Shown: one piece after another, positions 50,474-59,996 of the stretch | Numbering within the stretch: position 1 is the stretch's first letter | Layout of the letters: every line of letters starts with the position of its first letter | DNA from: Chloroflexi bacterium UBA4736 | Lineage (GTDB): Bacteria > Chloroflexota > Dormibacteria > Dormibacterales > Dormibacteraceae | Length of the DNA stretch: 64,000 bases | Direction of reading: 5' to 3' | NCBI GenBank assembly: GCA_002404015.1 | Contig: DHIW01000108.1 | Span: 1 to 64,000, forward strand | The notes under the pieces: generated by a model | What the model was told of the DNA's origin: nothing | Seen by the model: only the letters and a program-made list of their open reading frames with translations | Database searches by the model: none | Made by a program: the position numbers and the translations under genes

Positions 50474-52702
50474 CTAGCGCCGGCCGCGGTCGCGGCCACC
50501 GCCGCCGCCGCGGTTGCCGCCGAAGCCGCTCCGCTCGCGCGGTGGCTCGGGCGGCCTGGAGAGGGCGTCCGCCATGACCGCCGGGTCGATCTTCTCGTTG
50601 GCCGGCTGGCCGCTGGACTCTAGCTCCTCCAGGGCCTTCTGGCGACTCAGGTTGAGGCGGCCCTTGTCGTCGATCTCGACCGCCTTGACCATGATCTCGT
50701 CACCCACGTTCATGACCTCTTCGACCCGGTCCACCCGGCGGTCAGTGAGCTGCGAGATGTGGACCAGCCCGTCCTGGTTGGGCAGCACCTCGACGAAGGC
50801 TCCGAAGGGCATGATCCGCACGACCTTGCCGCGGTAGATCTTGCCCACCTCGACCTCGTCGGTGATGCCCTTGATCCAGTCGATCGCCTTCTGGGCGCCC
50901 TCCTGGTCCGTGGAGGCGATGAAGACTCGGCCGTCGTCCTCGACGTCGATCTGGACGCCGGTCTCCTCCACGATCTTTCGGATGATCTTGCCTCCCGGAC
51001 CGATGATCTCGCGGATCTTGTCCGGGTTGATCTGGATGGTGGTGATCCGGGGCGAGTGGGGGCTCATCTCGCGGCGCGGCTCGGGGATGACCTCCAGCAT
51101 CTTGCCGAGCACGTGCATGCGCGCCTCGCGCGCCTGCTCCAGGGCCTGGCCCATGACCTCCCTGGTGAGGCCCTTGATCTTGATGTCCATCTGGAGCGCC
51201 GTAATGCCGTCCTTGGTGCCGGCGACCTTGAAGTCCATGTCCCCGAGGGCGTCCTCGACGCCCTGGATGTCGGTAAGGATCGCGTACTTGCCCTCGCGCG
51301 TCACGAGCCCCATGGCGATGCCGCCAACGGGCGCCTTGATCGGCACGCCGCCGTCCATCAGGGCGAGCGTCGAGCCGCAGACCGCGGCCATCGACGTGGA
51401 TCCGTTCGAGGAGAGGATCTCGGAGACCAGCCGCATCGTGTAGGGCCATTCCTCCAGAGTGGGGATCACCGGCAGCAGCGCCCGCTCGGCGAGCGCGCCG
51501 TGGCCGATCTCGCGGCGGCCGGGGCTGCGCAGCGGCTTGGCCTCGCCGGTCGAGAAGGGCGGCATGTTGTAGTGGTGCATGTAGCGCTTGGAAACCTCGA
51601 GCCCGATGTTGTCGAGCTTCTGGGCGTCGCCCATGGTGCCCAGGGTGAGCACAGTCAGGGCCTGGGTCTGGCCGCGCTTGAACATGCCGGACCCGTGCGC
51701 CCGGGGCAGCACGCCCACCTGGACGGTGATCTCGCGGATGTCCTTGGTGCCGCGGCCGTCGACGCGGACGCCCTCCTCGATGACGCGCTGGCGGACGCGG
51801 TCCTTCAGCTTCTTCTCGAACAGCGTCGAGATCAGGTCGCCCTGGTCCGCGAAGCGCTCGAGAAGCCTGGCCTTGACCTCCTTCTTGAAGGCTGAGATCC
51901 GGGCTTCCCGCTCCGCCTTGTCGGGGCCGTAGGCGACCTCGTCGAGCCGGTCGCCAACGGCCTCGTTGACCGCCTGCACGATCTCCGGGTCGTACTGGGG
52001 CGGCGTGAACTCGAACTTCGGCTTGCCGGCCTCCGCCCGCAGCGCGTGCAGGGCCTCGCAGATCCGGCCGATCGATTCGTGCGCCATCTCGAGGGCGTCC
52101 ACCACGACCTGCTCGCTGACGCCCTTGGCGCCCGCCTCCACCATCAGGATCGCGTCCTGGGTGCCCGCAACCACCAGGTCCAGTTCGGAGCGCTCCATGT
52201 CGCCCATGGGCGGGTTGACGACCAGGTGCCCGTCGAAGTAACCCATCCGTACGGCCCCGATGGGGCCCTGGAAGGGAATGTCCGAGATCGTCAGGGCCGC
52301 CGAGGCGCCGTTGATCGCCAGGATCGAGGGGTCGACCTCCTGGTCCACCGAGAGAACGGTCGAGACCACCTGGACGTCGTTGCGGAAGCCGTCGGGAAAC
52401 AGCGGCCGGATCGGCCGGTCGGTGAGCCGGGCCGTCAGGATCGCCTGCTCCGAGGGCCGGCCCTCACGCCGGATGAAGCCGCCTGGGATCTTGCCGGCGG
52501 CGTACATCTTCTCCTCGTAGTCGCAGGTGAGGGGGAAGAAGTCGATGCCCTCCCGCGGCTCCTTGGACATCATCGCCGTGCTGAGCACGACGGTGTCCCC
52601 GGAGCGGATCAGGACGGCCCCGCTCGCCTGCTCGGCGACGCTGCCCGCCTCGATCTTGATCTGCCTTCCGGCAAGTTCGAATGTTTTCGTGACTACTGCC
52701 AC
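50474..52702 (-). CDS. pnp: Polynucleotide phosphorylase
   Basis: The 742-residue phosphorolytic 3'-5' exoribonuclease has two RNase PH domains (first with [45 protein letters not shown] in consecutive blocks; second with [17 protein letters not shown]), then KH ([20 protein letters not shown]) and S1 ([33 protein letters not shown]) domains and a Gly/Arg tail. GTG 52702 has GGAGG eight bases upstream; a TTG five codons earlier was rejected. Follows rpsO after a terminator, the classic rpsO-pnp order. Confidence 0.96.
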   Translation of the reverse strand: MAVVTKTFELAGRQIKIEAGSVAEQASGAVLIRSGDTVVLSTAMMSKEPREGIDFFPLTCDYEEKMYAAGKIPGGFIRREGRPSEQAILTARLTDRPIRPLFPDGFRNDVQVVSTVLSVDQEVDPSILAINGASAALTISDIPFQGPIGAVRMGYFDGHLVVNPPMGDMERSELDLVVAGTQDAILMVEAGAKGVSEQVVVDALEMAHESIGRICEALHALRAEAGKPKFEFTPPQYDPEIVQAVNEAVGDRLDEVAYGPDKAEREARISAFKKEVKARLLERFADQGDLISTLFEKKLKDRVRQRVIEEGVRVDGRGTKDIREITVQVGVLPRAHGSGMFKRGQTQALTVLTLGTMGDAQKLDNIGLEVSKRYMHHYNMPPFSTGEAKPLRSPGRREIGHGALAERALLPVIPTLEEWPYTMRLVSEILSSNGSTSMAAVCGSTLALMDGGVPIKAPVGGIAMGLVTREGKYAILTDIQGVEDALGDMDFKVAGTKDGITALQMDIKIKGLTREVMGQALEQAREARMHVLGKMLEVIPEPRREMSPHSPRITTIQINPDKIREIIGPGGKIIRKIVEETGVQIDVEDDGRVFIASTDQEGAQKAIDWIKGITDEVEVGKIYRGKVVRIMPFGAFVEVLPNQDGLVHISQLTDRRVDRVEEVMNVGDEIMVKAVEIDDKGRLNLSRQKALEELESSGQPANEKIDPAVMADALSRPPEPPRERSGFGGNRGGGGGRDRGRR

Positions 52703-52789
52703 GTGCAATACCTCCAACGGGAGGCCAGGTCTCTAGCAGCTGCCGTCGAGGCGTACCTCGAAACCAATTGCTAAGGGCCTGAGCCCCCC

Positions 52790-52822
52790 AAAAAAATGTC
52801 GAGCGACCCCTCGGGCCGCTCG
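52790..52822 (-). terminator. Terminator between rpsO and pnp
   Basis: Minus-strand stem GAGCGGCCCGAGGGGTCGCTC (imperfect arms GAGCG.CC / GG.CGCTC) followed a few bases on by seven T residues. It likely reduces readthrough from rpsO into pnp. Confidence 0.85.
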
Positions 52823-52827
52823 GTTGA

Positions 52828-53097
52828 CTATCTCCTGATCCCGAGCTTCGCGATCAGAGCGCGGTAGCGCTCCACGTCGTTTCGCTGCAGGTAGTTCAGC
52901 AGGCGACGGCGCTTGCCCACCAGGAGGAGCAGGCCGCGCCGTGAGTGATGGTCCTTCTGGTTCGCCTTCAAGTGCTCCGTGAGCTGGTTGATGCGCTCCG
53001 AGAAGATGGCGACCTGGACCTCGGGTGAACCCGTGTCTCCATCGTGGAGCTTGTGCTCCCCGATCAGTCGCTCCTTGACCTCGCCTTCTACTGCCAA
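52828..53097 (-). CDS. rpsO: Ribosomal protein uS15
   Basis: The 89-residue protein of the 30S platform, binding 16S r[51 protein letters not shown] covers the standard S15 motif over two lines of helices. The TTG at 53097 is the start. It is followed by its own terminator and pnp. Confidence 0.97.
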   Translation of the reverse strand: MAVEGEVKERLIGEHKLHDGDTGSPEVQVAIFSERINQLTEHLKANQKDHHSRRGLLLLVGKRRRLLNYLQRNDVERYRALIAKLGIRR

Positions 53098-53124
53098 ACC
53101 GAACGGTGATTATACGGGCGGCCG

Positions 53125-54624
53125 CTATTCGGCTGCCGCGACCGACCCGTCCGCGCGGGGGTCCGCCCCGCCCCGCCAGGCCCCTGGGCCGTCGACCACG
53201 ATGGCCTGGGCGTGGCCGAAGAGCGAGCTGCGCGGGGGCTTCAGCTCAGCGTTCAGGGCGCGCGCGATCTCCAGCGCCTCGGGGTAGTCCGCCTCGACCC
53301 AGAGGCCGCCGCCGCCCGCCGGGACCCGCAGCCGAGGGGCCGCCACCGCAGCCTGGGGATCCAGGCCCAGGTCCGCCAGACCTACGAACACCTGTGCCTG
53401 GAACTGGGGCTGGCCGTCGGCGCCCATGTTGCCGAAAGCGGCCCAGGGCCGGCCGCCCCGGCCGGCCAGGGCCGGGATCAGCGTGTGCATCGTCTTCTTG
53501 CCGGGCTCAAGGCGGTTCACGTGGCCGGGGTCCAGGCTGAAGTAGACGCCGCGGTTCTGGAGGACCACCCCGGTGCCCTCGGCGATCACCCCGGAGCCGA
53601 ACGCGTTGGCCACGCTCTGGATGAGCGAGACCAGGTTGCCATGCTCGTCGGCGGCGCAGAGGTAGATGGTGTCGCCCTCGGGGATGGCCTCTCCCCCACC
53701 CCCGGCGTCGAAGTCGGGGTCGAGGAACGGGCCCACCGGTACCTCGGCGAAGCCGGGGTCGCCGATCAGGCGATCGCGCAGGGCGTAGACCTGGTCGCGG
53801 ACCCGGACCAGCTCCCGGGCGAAGCCGAGGCCGGGGCGCAGGCGCTCAGCCCCGAGCCGGGCCAGGCGGACCAGCATGCCGGCTGCAACCAGGCCCTGGC
53901 TGGGGGGCGGCATCTCGTAGACGGTCAGGTCGCGGTAGGGAAAGGCGATGGGGTCGACCCAGACCGAGCGATGGGAGCCCAGGTCGGTCGCCGCCAGCAG
54001 GCCGCCCCTGGCCTCCAGCGTCCGCACGATGGCCTTGCCGATCTCGCCCCTGTAGAACTCGATGAATCCGCTGCGGCCGATCGCCGTCAGCGTCTCAGCC
54101 AACTCCGGGTTGCGGAGCGTCATCCCGGCCTTCATGGGCGGCAGCAGGCGCTGCGCCGCCGGGTCCTCCTGCAGCCACTCGAAGTTCTCGTGGAGCGCCC
54201 GGGAGAGGTTCTCGGTGACCACGTAGCCGTCCCGCGCGTGGGCCGCCGCCGGCTCCATCAGGGGCGCCAGGCCGAGGGTCCCGTAGCGCTCGATGAGGGC
54301 GCCCCAGGCGGCGACGGTGCCCGGCACGGTGACCGTCAGCGGGCCGGTCGCGGGCATCCGCTCGTGGCCCAGCCGCCTCACCGCCTCGAGGGAGGCGTTG
54401 GAGCCTGAGCGGCCGGCGCCCTCGAGGCCGACCGGGGCCCCGGCGCCCGCCGGCCAGACCATAGCGAAGAGGTCGCCGCCGATCGAGGTCATGTGCGGAT
54501 ACACGACGCAGAGAACGGCGTTCGCGGCCACGGCGGCGTCGACGGCGTTGCCGCCCTCCCGCAGGACATGGGCCCCGGCCTCCGAGGCCAGGTGGTGCGG
54601 CGTCGCGACGATCCCGCGCGTCAA
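53125..54624 (-). CDS. Gamma-glutamyltransferase family protein
   Basis: The 499-residue Ntn-hydrolase is made as one precursor and cleaved before a Thr nucleophile. It begins RGIVATPHHLASEAGAHVLREGGNAVDAAVAAN, has PHMTSIGGDLFAMVW, and the junction EGDTIYLCAADEHGNLVSLIQS, in which the Thr of GDT would be the new N-terminus (GTTH is usual); the GNMGADGQPQ segment in the small subunit corresponds to the substrate loop. No signal peptide is present, so it may be cytosolic. TTG 54624 is the start, about 33 bp after the lipid kinase gene. Confidence 0.87.
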   Translation of the reverse strand: MTRGIVATPHHLASEAGAHVLREGGNAVDAAVAANAVLCVVYPHMTSIGGDLFAMVWPAGAGAPVGLEGAGRSGSNASLEAVRRLGHERMPATGPLTVTVPGTVAAWGALIERYGTLGLAPLMEPAAAHARDGYVVTENLSRALHENFEWLQEDPAAQRLLPPMKAGMTLRNPELAETLTAIGRSGFIEFYRGEIGKAIVRTLEARGGLLAATDLGSHRSVWVDPIAFPYRDLTVYEMPPPSQGLVAAGMLVRLARLGAERLRPGLGFARELVRVRDQVYALRDRLIGDPGFAEVPVGPFLDPDFDAGGGGEAIPEGDTIYLCAADEHGNLVSLIQSVANAFGSGVIAEGTGVVLQNRGVYFSLDPGHVNRLEPGKKTMHTLIPALAGRGGRPWAAFGNMGADGQPQFQAQVFVGLADLGLDPQAAVAAPRLRVPAGGGGLWVEADYPEALEIARALNAELKPPRSSLFGHAQAIVVDGPGAWRGGADPRADGSVAAAE

Positions 54625-54657
54625 GCCGGATCCGGGTTCAAGCCTGGTGGATCCGCG

Positions 54658-55584
54658 TCAAGGACAGACGAGGTCCAGGACGCTCGGCATGACCTCGAAC
54701 GTGGCGGGCAGCACGCCGGGGCCCTCGCCGTCGACGTCGAGGTGGACGGTCTGCGGCGAGGTCACCACGACCTTCCGGGCCAGTAGGTGCTCGAGCTTCG
54801 GGTTGGGCTTGTCGAACTGGCGGCCGTTGCGGATGTCGCCGAGTCCGCGTATCCACTCCAGGGTTCCCAGGTCGCCGCTCAGGATCACGTCCAGCAGGCC
54901 GTCGTCCGGGATCGCGGCGGGGGCGATCATCATGCCGCCGCCGTAGTAGCGGCAGTTGGCCACCACCACCTGCTGGGCCACGAGGTCGCGTTCCACCCCG
55001 TCGATCTCGACGTGCATCGGCTTGTTCCGCCAGCCCAGCAGCGTCCGCACCGATGCCAGGTAGAAGGTGACCTCGCCGTTGATCAGCTTGCGGCCGCGAT
55101 TGACACGGTTGATCACCTCGCCGCCGACCCCGGCGTCGGCGATGTTGACGAAGTGGCGGAGGCCCTGGCCACCGCCCGGCGCCGTGAAAGTCACCCGACC
55201 AACGTCGATGCGGCGGGACTTCCCGACAACCAGCATCCGGCCGGCCTCGGCCATGTCCACGGGGAGCCCGAAGGTGCGCCGGAAGTCGCCGCCCGTGCCG
55301 GTCGGCAGGACGCCGAAACGGGCCTGCGCGGGGATCGGCTCGCCGTTCTCGAAGAAGCCGTTGGCGACCTCGTTGATCGTGCCGTCGCCGCCGGCCGCGA
55401 CCACCAGCGACCGGCCTTCCTTGACCGCCTTGCGCGAGAACTCGGTCGCCTCCAGGGCACGAGTGGTGAGGGCGTAGTCGAAGTCCAGACCGGCGGCCCG
55501 GAGCCCGGCCGCGATGTCGGCCCAGCGCTTGCCGGTGCGGCCGCCGGCCGACGCGGGGTTGGCGATGACAAGGGAGTCCTTCAC
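54658..55584 (-). CDS. Diacylglycerol kinase-family lipid kinase
   Basis: The 308-residue protein has the DAGK catalytic motifs VIANPASAGGRTGKRW, VVAAGGDGTINEVANG and VLPTGTGGDFRRTFG, then the beta-rich C-terminal domain (VANCRYYGGGMMIAPAAIPDDGLLDVILSG). It is likely to phosphorylate diacylglycerol or a related lipid. GTG 55584 overlaps the AGPS-like stop (GTGA), so the two are coupled. The longer frame upstream is antisense-like and was discarded. Confidence 0.92.
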   Translation of the reverse strand: MKDSLVIANPASAGGRTGKRWADIAAGLRAAGLDFDYALTTRALEATEFSRKAVKEGRSLVVAAGGDGTINEVANGFFENGEPIPAQARFGVLPTGTGGDFRRTFGLPVDMAEAGRMLVVGKSRRIDVGRVTFTAPGGGQGLRHFVNIADAGVGGEVINRVNRGRKLINGEVTFYLASVRTLLGWRNKPMHVEIDGVERDLVAQQVVVANCRYYGGGMMIAPAAIPDDGLLDVILSGDLGTLEWIRGLGDIRNGRQFDKPNPKLEHLLARKVVVTSPQTVHLDVDGEGPGVLPATFEVMPSVLDLVCP

Positions 55585-56909
55585 GCCAAGGCCGCCTGGA
55601 TCCGGTCCCACGCCTGCAGCCAGCCGTCCATCTCCTGCGCCAGCCAGGGCTGGCGGACCTGGCCCACGCCGTGATGATGGGAGATCGTGCCGCCGTGCCG
55701 CAGGGTCGCGGTCATGGCTCCTGCCCAGGCCTGCTGGTAGGCGGCCTGAGCGGCGTCCTCCGAGGGCGCCGAGCCGCCGAAGGTGAAGTAAGCGCAGCAA
55801 CCCTGGCCGTAGGCGTGGCTGAAGTGGCAGAGGACCAGGTCGGCGGCATGGGCGAGGGCCGACCGGACGTCCTCGTAGAGGGCCGGCATCTGGGTCCAGG
55901 AGGTGGCGACCTCGATCGTGTCCACGTACGACCCAGCCGGCTCGAGGAGGTCCTTCAACCGCTCGGCCGAGAGGTCGAACCGGTGCCGCTGCCAGCGCTC
56001 CCAGGGCGCCTCCCCGAGCGGCTCGCCGGCGACCAGCTTCTCGACCAGGGCCGCCTCGGCCTCGGCCACCGGTCCCGGACCGGCCACCGCGATCAGACCC
56101 AGGCAGCCCTCCCCTTCCAGGCCCTGGAAGGCGCTGTCGGTGGGGTCGTAGAGGCGCATGACGAGCGGCCGGATGCCGGCCTGGACCACGGCCCGCAGCC
56201 CGTCGAGACCCGACTCCACGCTGGCCAGTCGGAAGCCCCGACCGATCACGGTCTCCGGCTTCCGGTGGACTCGAAGGACCGCTTCCAGGATCACGCCGAT
56301 CCGGCCCTCAGCGCCCAGCCAGAGCTGGTGCAGGGCAGGCCCGGCCGCCGAGCGGGGCGCGGCGCGGGCGGCCAGCAGGCTGCCGTCGGGGAGCGCCACC
56401 TCAAGGCCCATCACCATGTCCTCGACGTTCCCGTAGCGGCTCGATTCCTGGCCGGACGAGCGGGTCGCCAGCAGGCCTCCCACGGTCGCGACCGGCAGCG
56501 AGCTGGGGTAGTGGCCGAGCGTCAGCCCGCGTTCCTGCAGGGCCTGCTCCAGCCGGAGGCCGTTCAATCCCGCCCCGGCCCGGCAGGCCAGGTTGGGTTC
56601 GTCGATCTCGAAGTGGTCGAGGGCGCCCAGGTCGAGAACCACCTGACCGGCCGTCGGAGCCAGGGCGCCGCAGACGCCGCTGGCGCCACCCATGGGGATG
56701 ACCTGGACGCCGGCGCCGTGCGCCCACTCGAGCAGCCGGCACACGAGCTGGGCCGAGTCGGGGCGGACCACCTGCACCAGCGGGGGCTCGTGCCCGGCCC
56801 GCCGGCGCATGATCCCGAGCGGCCAGAGGTCGGCCACCGGCCGCTCGCTGACCGCCGCCGCGCCGAGCAAGGACTCCAGGCTGCTGCGCACCCCCGAATT
56901 GAACGCCAT
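55581..56909 (-). CDS. FAD-binding oxidoreductase, alkyldihydroxyacetonephosphate synthase-like
   Basis: The 442-residue protein is a VAO/PCMH flavoenzyme: VIPMGGASGVCGALAPTAGQVVLDLGAL (FAD domain), GHYPSSLPVATVGGLLATRSSGQESSRYG, and C-terminal CHFSHAYGQGCCAYFTF and TISHHHGVGQVRQPWL. The HHHGVG motif and the FAD-domain spelling match alkylglycerone-phosphate synthases, which make the ether bond in ether lipids from acyl-DHAP and a fatty alcohol. ATG 56909 is chosen. Coupled with a lipid kinase and divergent from glpD, it suggests ether-glycerolipid synthesis; D-lactate/glycolate oxidases are the alternative. Confidence 0.85.
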   Translation of the reverse strand: MAFNSGVRSSLESLLGAAAVSERPVADLWPLGIMRRRAGHEPPLVQVVRPDSAQLVCRLLEWAHGAGVQVIPMGGASGVCGALAPTAGQVVLDLGALDHFEIDEPNLACRAGAGLNGLRLEQALQERGLTLGHYPSSLPVATVGGLLATRSSGQESSRYGNVEDMVMGLEVALPDGSLLAARAAPRSAAGPALHQLWLGAEGRIGVILEAVLRVHRKPETVIGRGFRLASVESGLDGLRAVVQAGIRPLVMRLYDPTDSAFQGLEGEGCLGLIAVAGPGPVAEAEAALVEKLVAGEPLGEAPWERWQRHRFDLSAERLKDLLEPAGSYVDTIEVATSWTQMPALYEDVRSALAHAADLVLCHFSHAYGQGCCAYFTFGGSAPSEDAAQAAYQQAWAGAMTATLRHGGTISHHHGVGQVRQPWLAQEMDGWLQAWDRIQAALA

Positions 56910-56936
56910 ACGGCGGCGTGAGCGAACATTCGGGCC

Positions 56937-58436
56937 ATGCTGAGCCGGAGCGACGCCCTGGAGATGCTGGCCGGCCGCCGCTTCGACCTGCTGGTGGTGG
57001 GCGCGGGCATTGTCGGCAGCCGGGTGGCCTACGAGGCGGCGCAGTCGGGCCTGAGCGTTGCGCTCGTGGACGCCGGGGACTTCGGCGGGGCCACCTCGAG
57101 CGCCTCTTCCAAGCTGGTGCACGGCGGCCTCCGCTACCTGGGATCCGGGGATCTAAGGCTGGTGCGGGAGAGCCAGACGGAGAAGTCGGCCCTGCTGCGC
57201 CTGGCGCCGGGCCTGGTCCACCGGCTACCTTTCATGATGGCGATCTACCGGCACGGCCAGATCGGCTCCCGCCAGATGCGGGCGGGGCTGATGCTCTACG
57301 GAACGCTGTCGGGGTTTCGCGAGGTGTGGGCGAGCGAGCTCTCGCCGGCAGCCGCGGCGGCCCGGGTGCCAGGGCTCCGGACGGAGGACCTGGAGGCGGG
57401 TTGGCTGTACGAGGAGGGCCAGACCAACGACGGCCGCCTGACCCTGGCGACAGTCAAGGGCGCGGCGGAAGCGGGGGCGGTGGTGCTCAATCACGCGGCG
57501 GTGGTCGAGCTGGGTTCGGATGAGGCGGTCGTGGAAGCGCCCGAGGGTCGCGTTGGCGTCGGCTTCCGGGCCGCCGTCAACGCGTCCGGGCCCTGGGTGG
57601 ACCACGTCCGCCGCCTGGAGGATCCCGGCTGCGTGCCGCTGGTCCGGCTGAGCAAGGGCGTCCACCTCCTGCTGCCCCTGCCCGCGGGCTTCGACACCGC
57701 CGTGTCCATCCCGTTGGGCGGGACGCGCGCCACCTTCGCCGTACCGTGGGAGGGGATGCTCCTGCTGGGGACGACCGACACCGGTTACGAGGGCGACGCC
57801 GCGGCGGCGCGGGTCGAGCCGGCGGACGTGGACATGGTCCTCGGCGAGGCGGCCCTGATGCTTGGCGAGGATGTCGTCCGGCGCGACCTGATCCGCCACA
57901 CGTATGCCGGCCTCCGGGCCCTGCCGGCCGGGCCTGGCGAAACGGCGCGGGCGTCGCGCGAGCACTTCGTGAACGTCGGCCCTCAAGGCCTGGTCAGCAT
58001 CGCGGGCGGCAAGCTCACGACCCACCGGCGGATCGCGATCGACGTGCTCCGGGAGCTGCCCGAGCGCGTCCGGCCGCGCGGCCTCCGCCCGTCCAACCGG
58101 CCGCTGCCCGGGTTCGCGCATCCGCCCCAGGGCCGGCGGCCCGCTGACGTGGAGCCCGCCAGCTGGTCCCACCTCATCGACCACTACGGCAGCGAGGTGG
58201 ACCGGCTGCTGGCATACGGCGCGCACGACCCAGAAGCCCTCGGGCCGATCGCGGCCGGTGGCCCCGACGTCTGGGCCCAGGCCTGCCACGCGGTTGAGAA
58301 TGAGTGGGCCGTCACCGCGGAGGACGTGCTCCGCCGGCGCACGACCGTCAGCATCCGCGGCCTCGGAACGCCCGAGGTGGAGGCCCGGGTCGACCGCCTA
58401 CTGGCCGGCGGCCCGGGCCTCAGCCAACACGGATGA
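56937..58436 (+). CDS. glpD: Glycerol-3-phosphate dehydrogenase (FAD, quinone-linked)
   Basis: The 499-residue flavoprotein converts glycerol 3-phosphate to dihydroxyacetone phosphate at the membrane. It has the FAD motif LLVVGAGIVGSRVAYEAAQSG, FGGATSSASSKLVHGGLRYL, WLYEEGQTNDGRLTLATVKGA, GTTDTGYEG, and GGKLTTHRRIAIDVL, plus the C-terminal DAO_C helical domain. It starts 27 bp from the divergent AGPS-like gene. DHAP produced here is the headgroup substrate for ether-lipid synthesis, a plausible link. Confidence 0.94.
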   Translation: MLSRSDALEMLAGRRFDLLVVGAGIVGSRVAYEAAQSGLSVALVDAGDFGGATSSASSKLVHGGLRYLGSGDLRLVRESQTEKSALLRLAPGLVHRLPFMMAIYRHGQIGSRQMRAGLMLYGTLSGFREVWASELSPAAAAARVPGLRTEDLEAGWLYEEGQTNDGRLTLATVKGAAEAGAVVLNHAAVVELGSDEAVVEAPEGRVGVGFRAAVNASGPWVDHVRRLEDPGCVPLVRLSKGVHLLLPLPAGFDTAVSIPLGGTRATFAVPWEGMLLLGTTDTGYEGDAAAARVEPADVDMVLGEAALMLGEDVVRRDLIRHTYAGLRALPAGPGETARASREHFVNVGPQGLVSIAGGKLTTHRRIAIDVLRELPERVRPRGLRPSNRPLPGFAHPPQGRRPADVEPASWSHLIDHYGSEVDRLLAYGAHDPEALGPIAAGGPDVWAQACHAVENEWAVTAEDVLRRRTTVSIRGLGTPEVEARVDRLLAGGPGLSQHG

Positions 58437-59053
58437 GCAGCTCGAGCCGGGGCGACCGCTACGACGCCCCCTACGAGCAGAGGTCCGCCGCGGGCGAGGA
58501 CGTTCACGGCGAGGCCCACTTCGTGCGGGCCTTCTCACCCGCCTCGGTCCTCGACGCCGGCTGCGGGACCGGCCGGGTCGGGCGCGAGCTGGCCCGCCAC
58601 GGGATCGAGGTGGTCGGCGTCGATCTGGATGACGAGATGCTCATGACCGCCCGGGCCAAGTCACCAGGTGTCAGGTGGATCCAAGGCGATGTCGCGGCGA
58701 TCGACCTGGGCAGGAAGTTCGAAGCGGTCCTCCTGGCTGGCAACGTCATCAACTTCGTGGCACCCGAAGACCGGCGGCGCGCCGTCCAGAATCTGGCCCG
58801 CCACGTCCGGCCGGGCGGACTGCTGGTCAACGGGCACTCGATCGGACCGGGCGCCTGCTCGCCGCAGGACTTCGACGCCTGGGCAGCGGACTCCGGCCTG
58901 CAGCTCACCGAACGCTGGTCCACCTGGCAGCGGGACCCTTATGACGAGTCGTCGCAGTACGACCTGTCGGTTCACAGGCGGCTGCCCGAGATGACGCGAC
59001 AGCAGGACCCCTCCCTCCGCTTGCGGGGGGAGGTTGGGAGGGGGGCGGACTAG
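58433..59053 (+). CDS. SAM-dependent methyltransferase
   Basis: Class I methyltransferase, 206 residues, with the SAM motif ASVLDAGCGTGRVGRELARHGIEVVGVDLDDEML and IQGDVAAIDLGRKFEAVLLAGNVINF, of the Methyltransf_25 type. No substrate can be named. The last 20 residues or so (PEMTRQQDPSLRLRGEVGRG) are encoded by a copy of a dispersed repeat (58985-59033) and are likely a recent C-terminal addition. The ATG overlaps the glpD stop (ATGA). Confidence 0.87.
   Translation: MSSSSRGDRYDAPYEQRSAAGEDVHGEAHFVRAFSPASVLDAGCGTGRVGRELARHGIEVVGVDLDDEMLMTARAKSPGVRWIQGDVAAIDLGRKFEAVLLAGNVINFVAPEDRRRAVQNLARHVRPGGLLVNGHSIGPGACSPQDFDAWAADSGLQLTERWSTWQRDPYDESSQYDLSVHRRLPEMTRQQDPSLRLRGEVGRGAD
58985..59033 (+). repeat. 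Second dispersed repeat, copy 2 (inside the methyltransferase C-terminus)
   Basis: 49 bp matching the complement of 37503-37552: CCCGAGATG, CGCGACAG, AGGACCCCTCCCTCCGC and the GC-rich end. Here it is in frame with the methyltransferase gene and encodes its final residues. Confidence 0.82.
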
Positions 59054-59068
59054 ACGGGACCGGACAGC

Positions 59069-59992
59069 CTAGCGTTCGGCCCCTAGCAGCCGGCGGGTTT
59101 CCGCCACGTCGGCCGCGATCCCCTTCACGAGCGCCTGGCGGCTCGGGTACTTCACCTCCTCGTGCAGCCGGTGCACGAAAAGCAGCCGCAGGCGGGTCTG
59201 GTAGAGGTCGCCCCTGAAGTCCATCAGGAAGGCCTCGACCCGCATCTCGGCGAGCTCGAATGTCGGCCGGTAGCCGACGCTGATCGCCGCCTGGTGGCGG
59301 CCGCTTTCCGTCTCGGCCCAGCCCGCGTAGATGCCGCGGGCCGGGATCAGCTTGTTGGGCGCGACGGCCAGGTTGGCCGTCGGAAAGCCGAGCGTCCGCC
59401 CGATCCGGTCGCCCGGCTCGACCCGGCCCGCGAGCGAGAACTCGCGCCCGAGGAGCCGGTTGCCGGCCGCCACGTCGCCCAGCGCCACCTCGCGTCTGAT
59501 GTCGGAGCTGTGCACCTCCTCCCCGTCCAGCATGAACGGCGGCACGACGACCACCTCATAGTCGCGCACGGCGCCGTCGCCGCGCAGCCACTCCACGTCG
59601 CCCGCCCGCTTGCGGCCCAGCGCGAAGTCGGGCCCGGCCACCAGCCGGCGCAGCTCCATGGCCTGGCCGACCAGGGCCATGAAGTCCTCGGGCGGCAGCG
59701 CGGCCAGCTCTCGCGTGAACTCGAGGACGATCGCGTGCTCGACGCCGAGCGGCCGTATCAGCTCCAGCTTCTCGTCGAGGGTGGTAATCAACTTCGGGCA
59801 GCGGTCGGGGTCGAGAACGCAGCGCGGGTGGGGGTCGAGGGTGATCCAGGCCGGGGTCAGGTCGTTCTCGCGGGCGACCTCGACCAGCCGCCGCAGCACG
59901 GCCTGGTGGCCCAGGTGCACGCCGTCGAAGCTGCCGATGGCGAGGGCCGCCGGGCCCAGCCGTTCGGCGGGCAGCCCGAAGTGAACCTTCAT
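59069..59992 (-). CDS. ribF: Bifunctional riboflavin kinase/FAD synthetase
   Basis: The 307-residue enzyme phosphorylates riboflavin and adenylates FMN. The N-terminal nucleotidyltransferase domain has AIGSFDGVHLGHQAVLRRL and ITLDPHPRCVL; the C-terminal kinase has GRTLGFPTANLAV, ARGIYAGWAE and SVGYRPTFELAEMRVEAFLMDF. The start is 4 bp after truB. Last gene of the infB operon; in many genomes rpsO-pnp follow directly, here about 6 kb of other genes intervene. Confidence 0.95.
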   Translation of the reverse strand: MKVHFGLPAERLGPAALAIGSFDGVHLGHQAVLRRLVEVARENDLTPAWITLDPHPRCVLDPDRCPKLITTLDEKLELIRPLGVEHAIVLEFTRELAALPPEDFMALVGQAMELRRLVAGPDFALGRKRAGDVEWLRGDGAVRDYEVVVVPPFMLDGEEVHSSDIRREVALGDVAAGNRLLGREFSLAGRVEPGDRIGRTLGFPTANLAVAPNKLIPARGIYAGWAETESGRHQAAISVGYRPTFELAEMRVEAFLMDFRGDLYQTRLRLLFVHRLHEEVKYPSRQALVKGIAADVAETRRLLGAER

Positions 59993-59996
59993 CCCG

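Noticed and set aside
56920..56935. CGAACATTCG before glpD as an SOS box
   Set aside because: The half-sites are not separated by four bases; it does not match CGAAC-N4-GTTCG.
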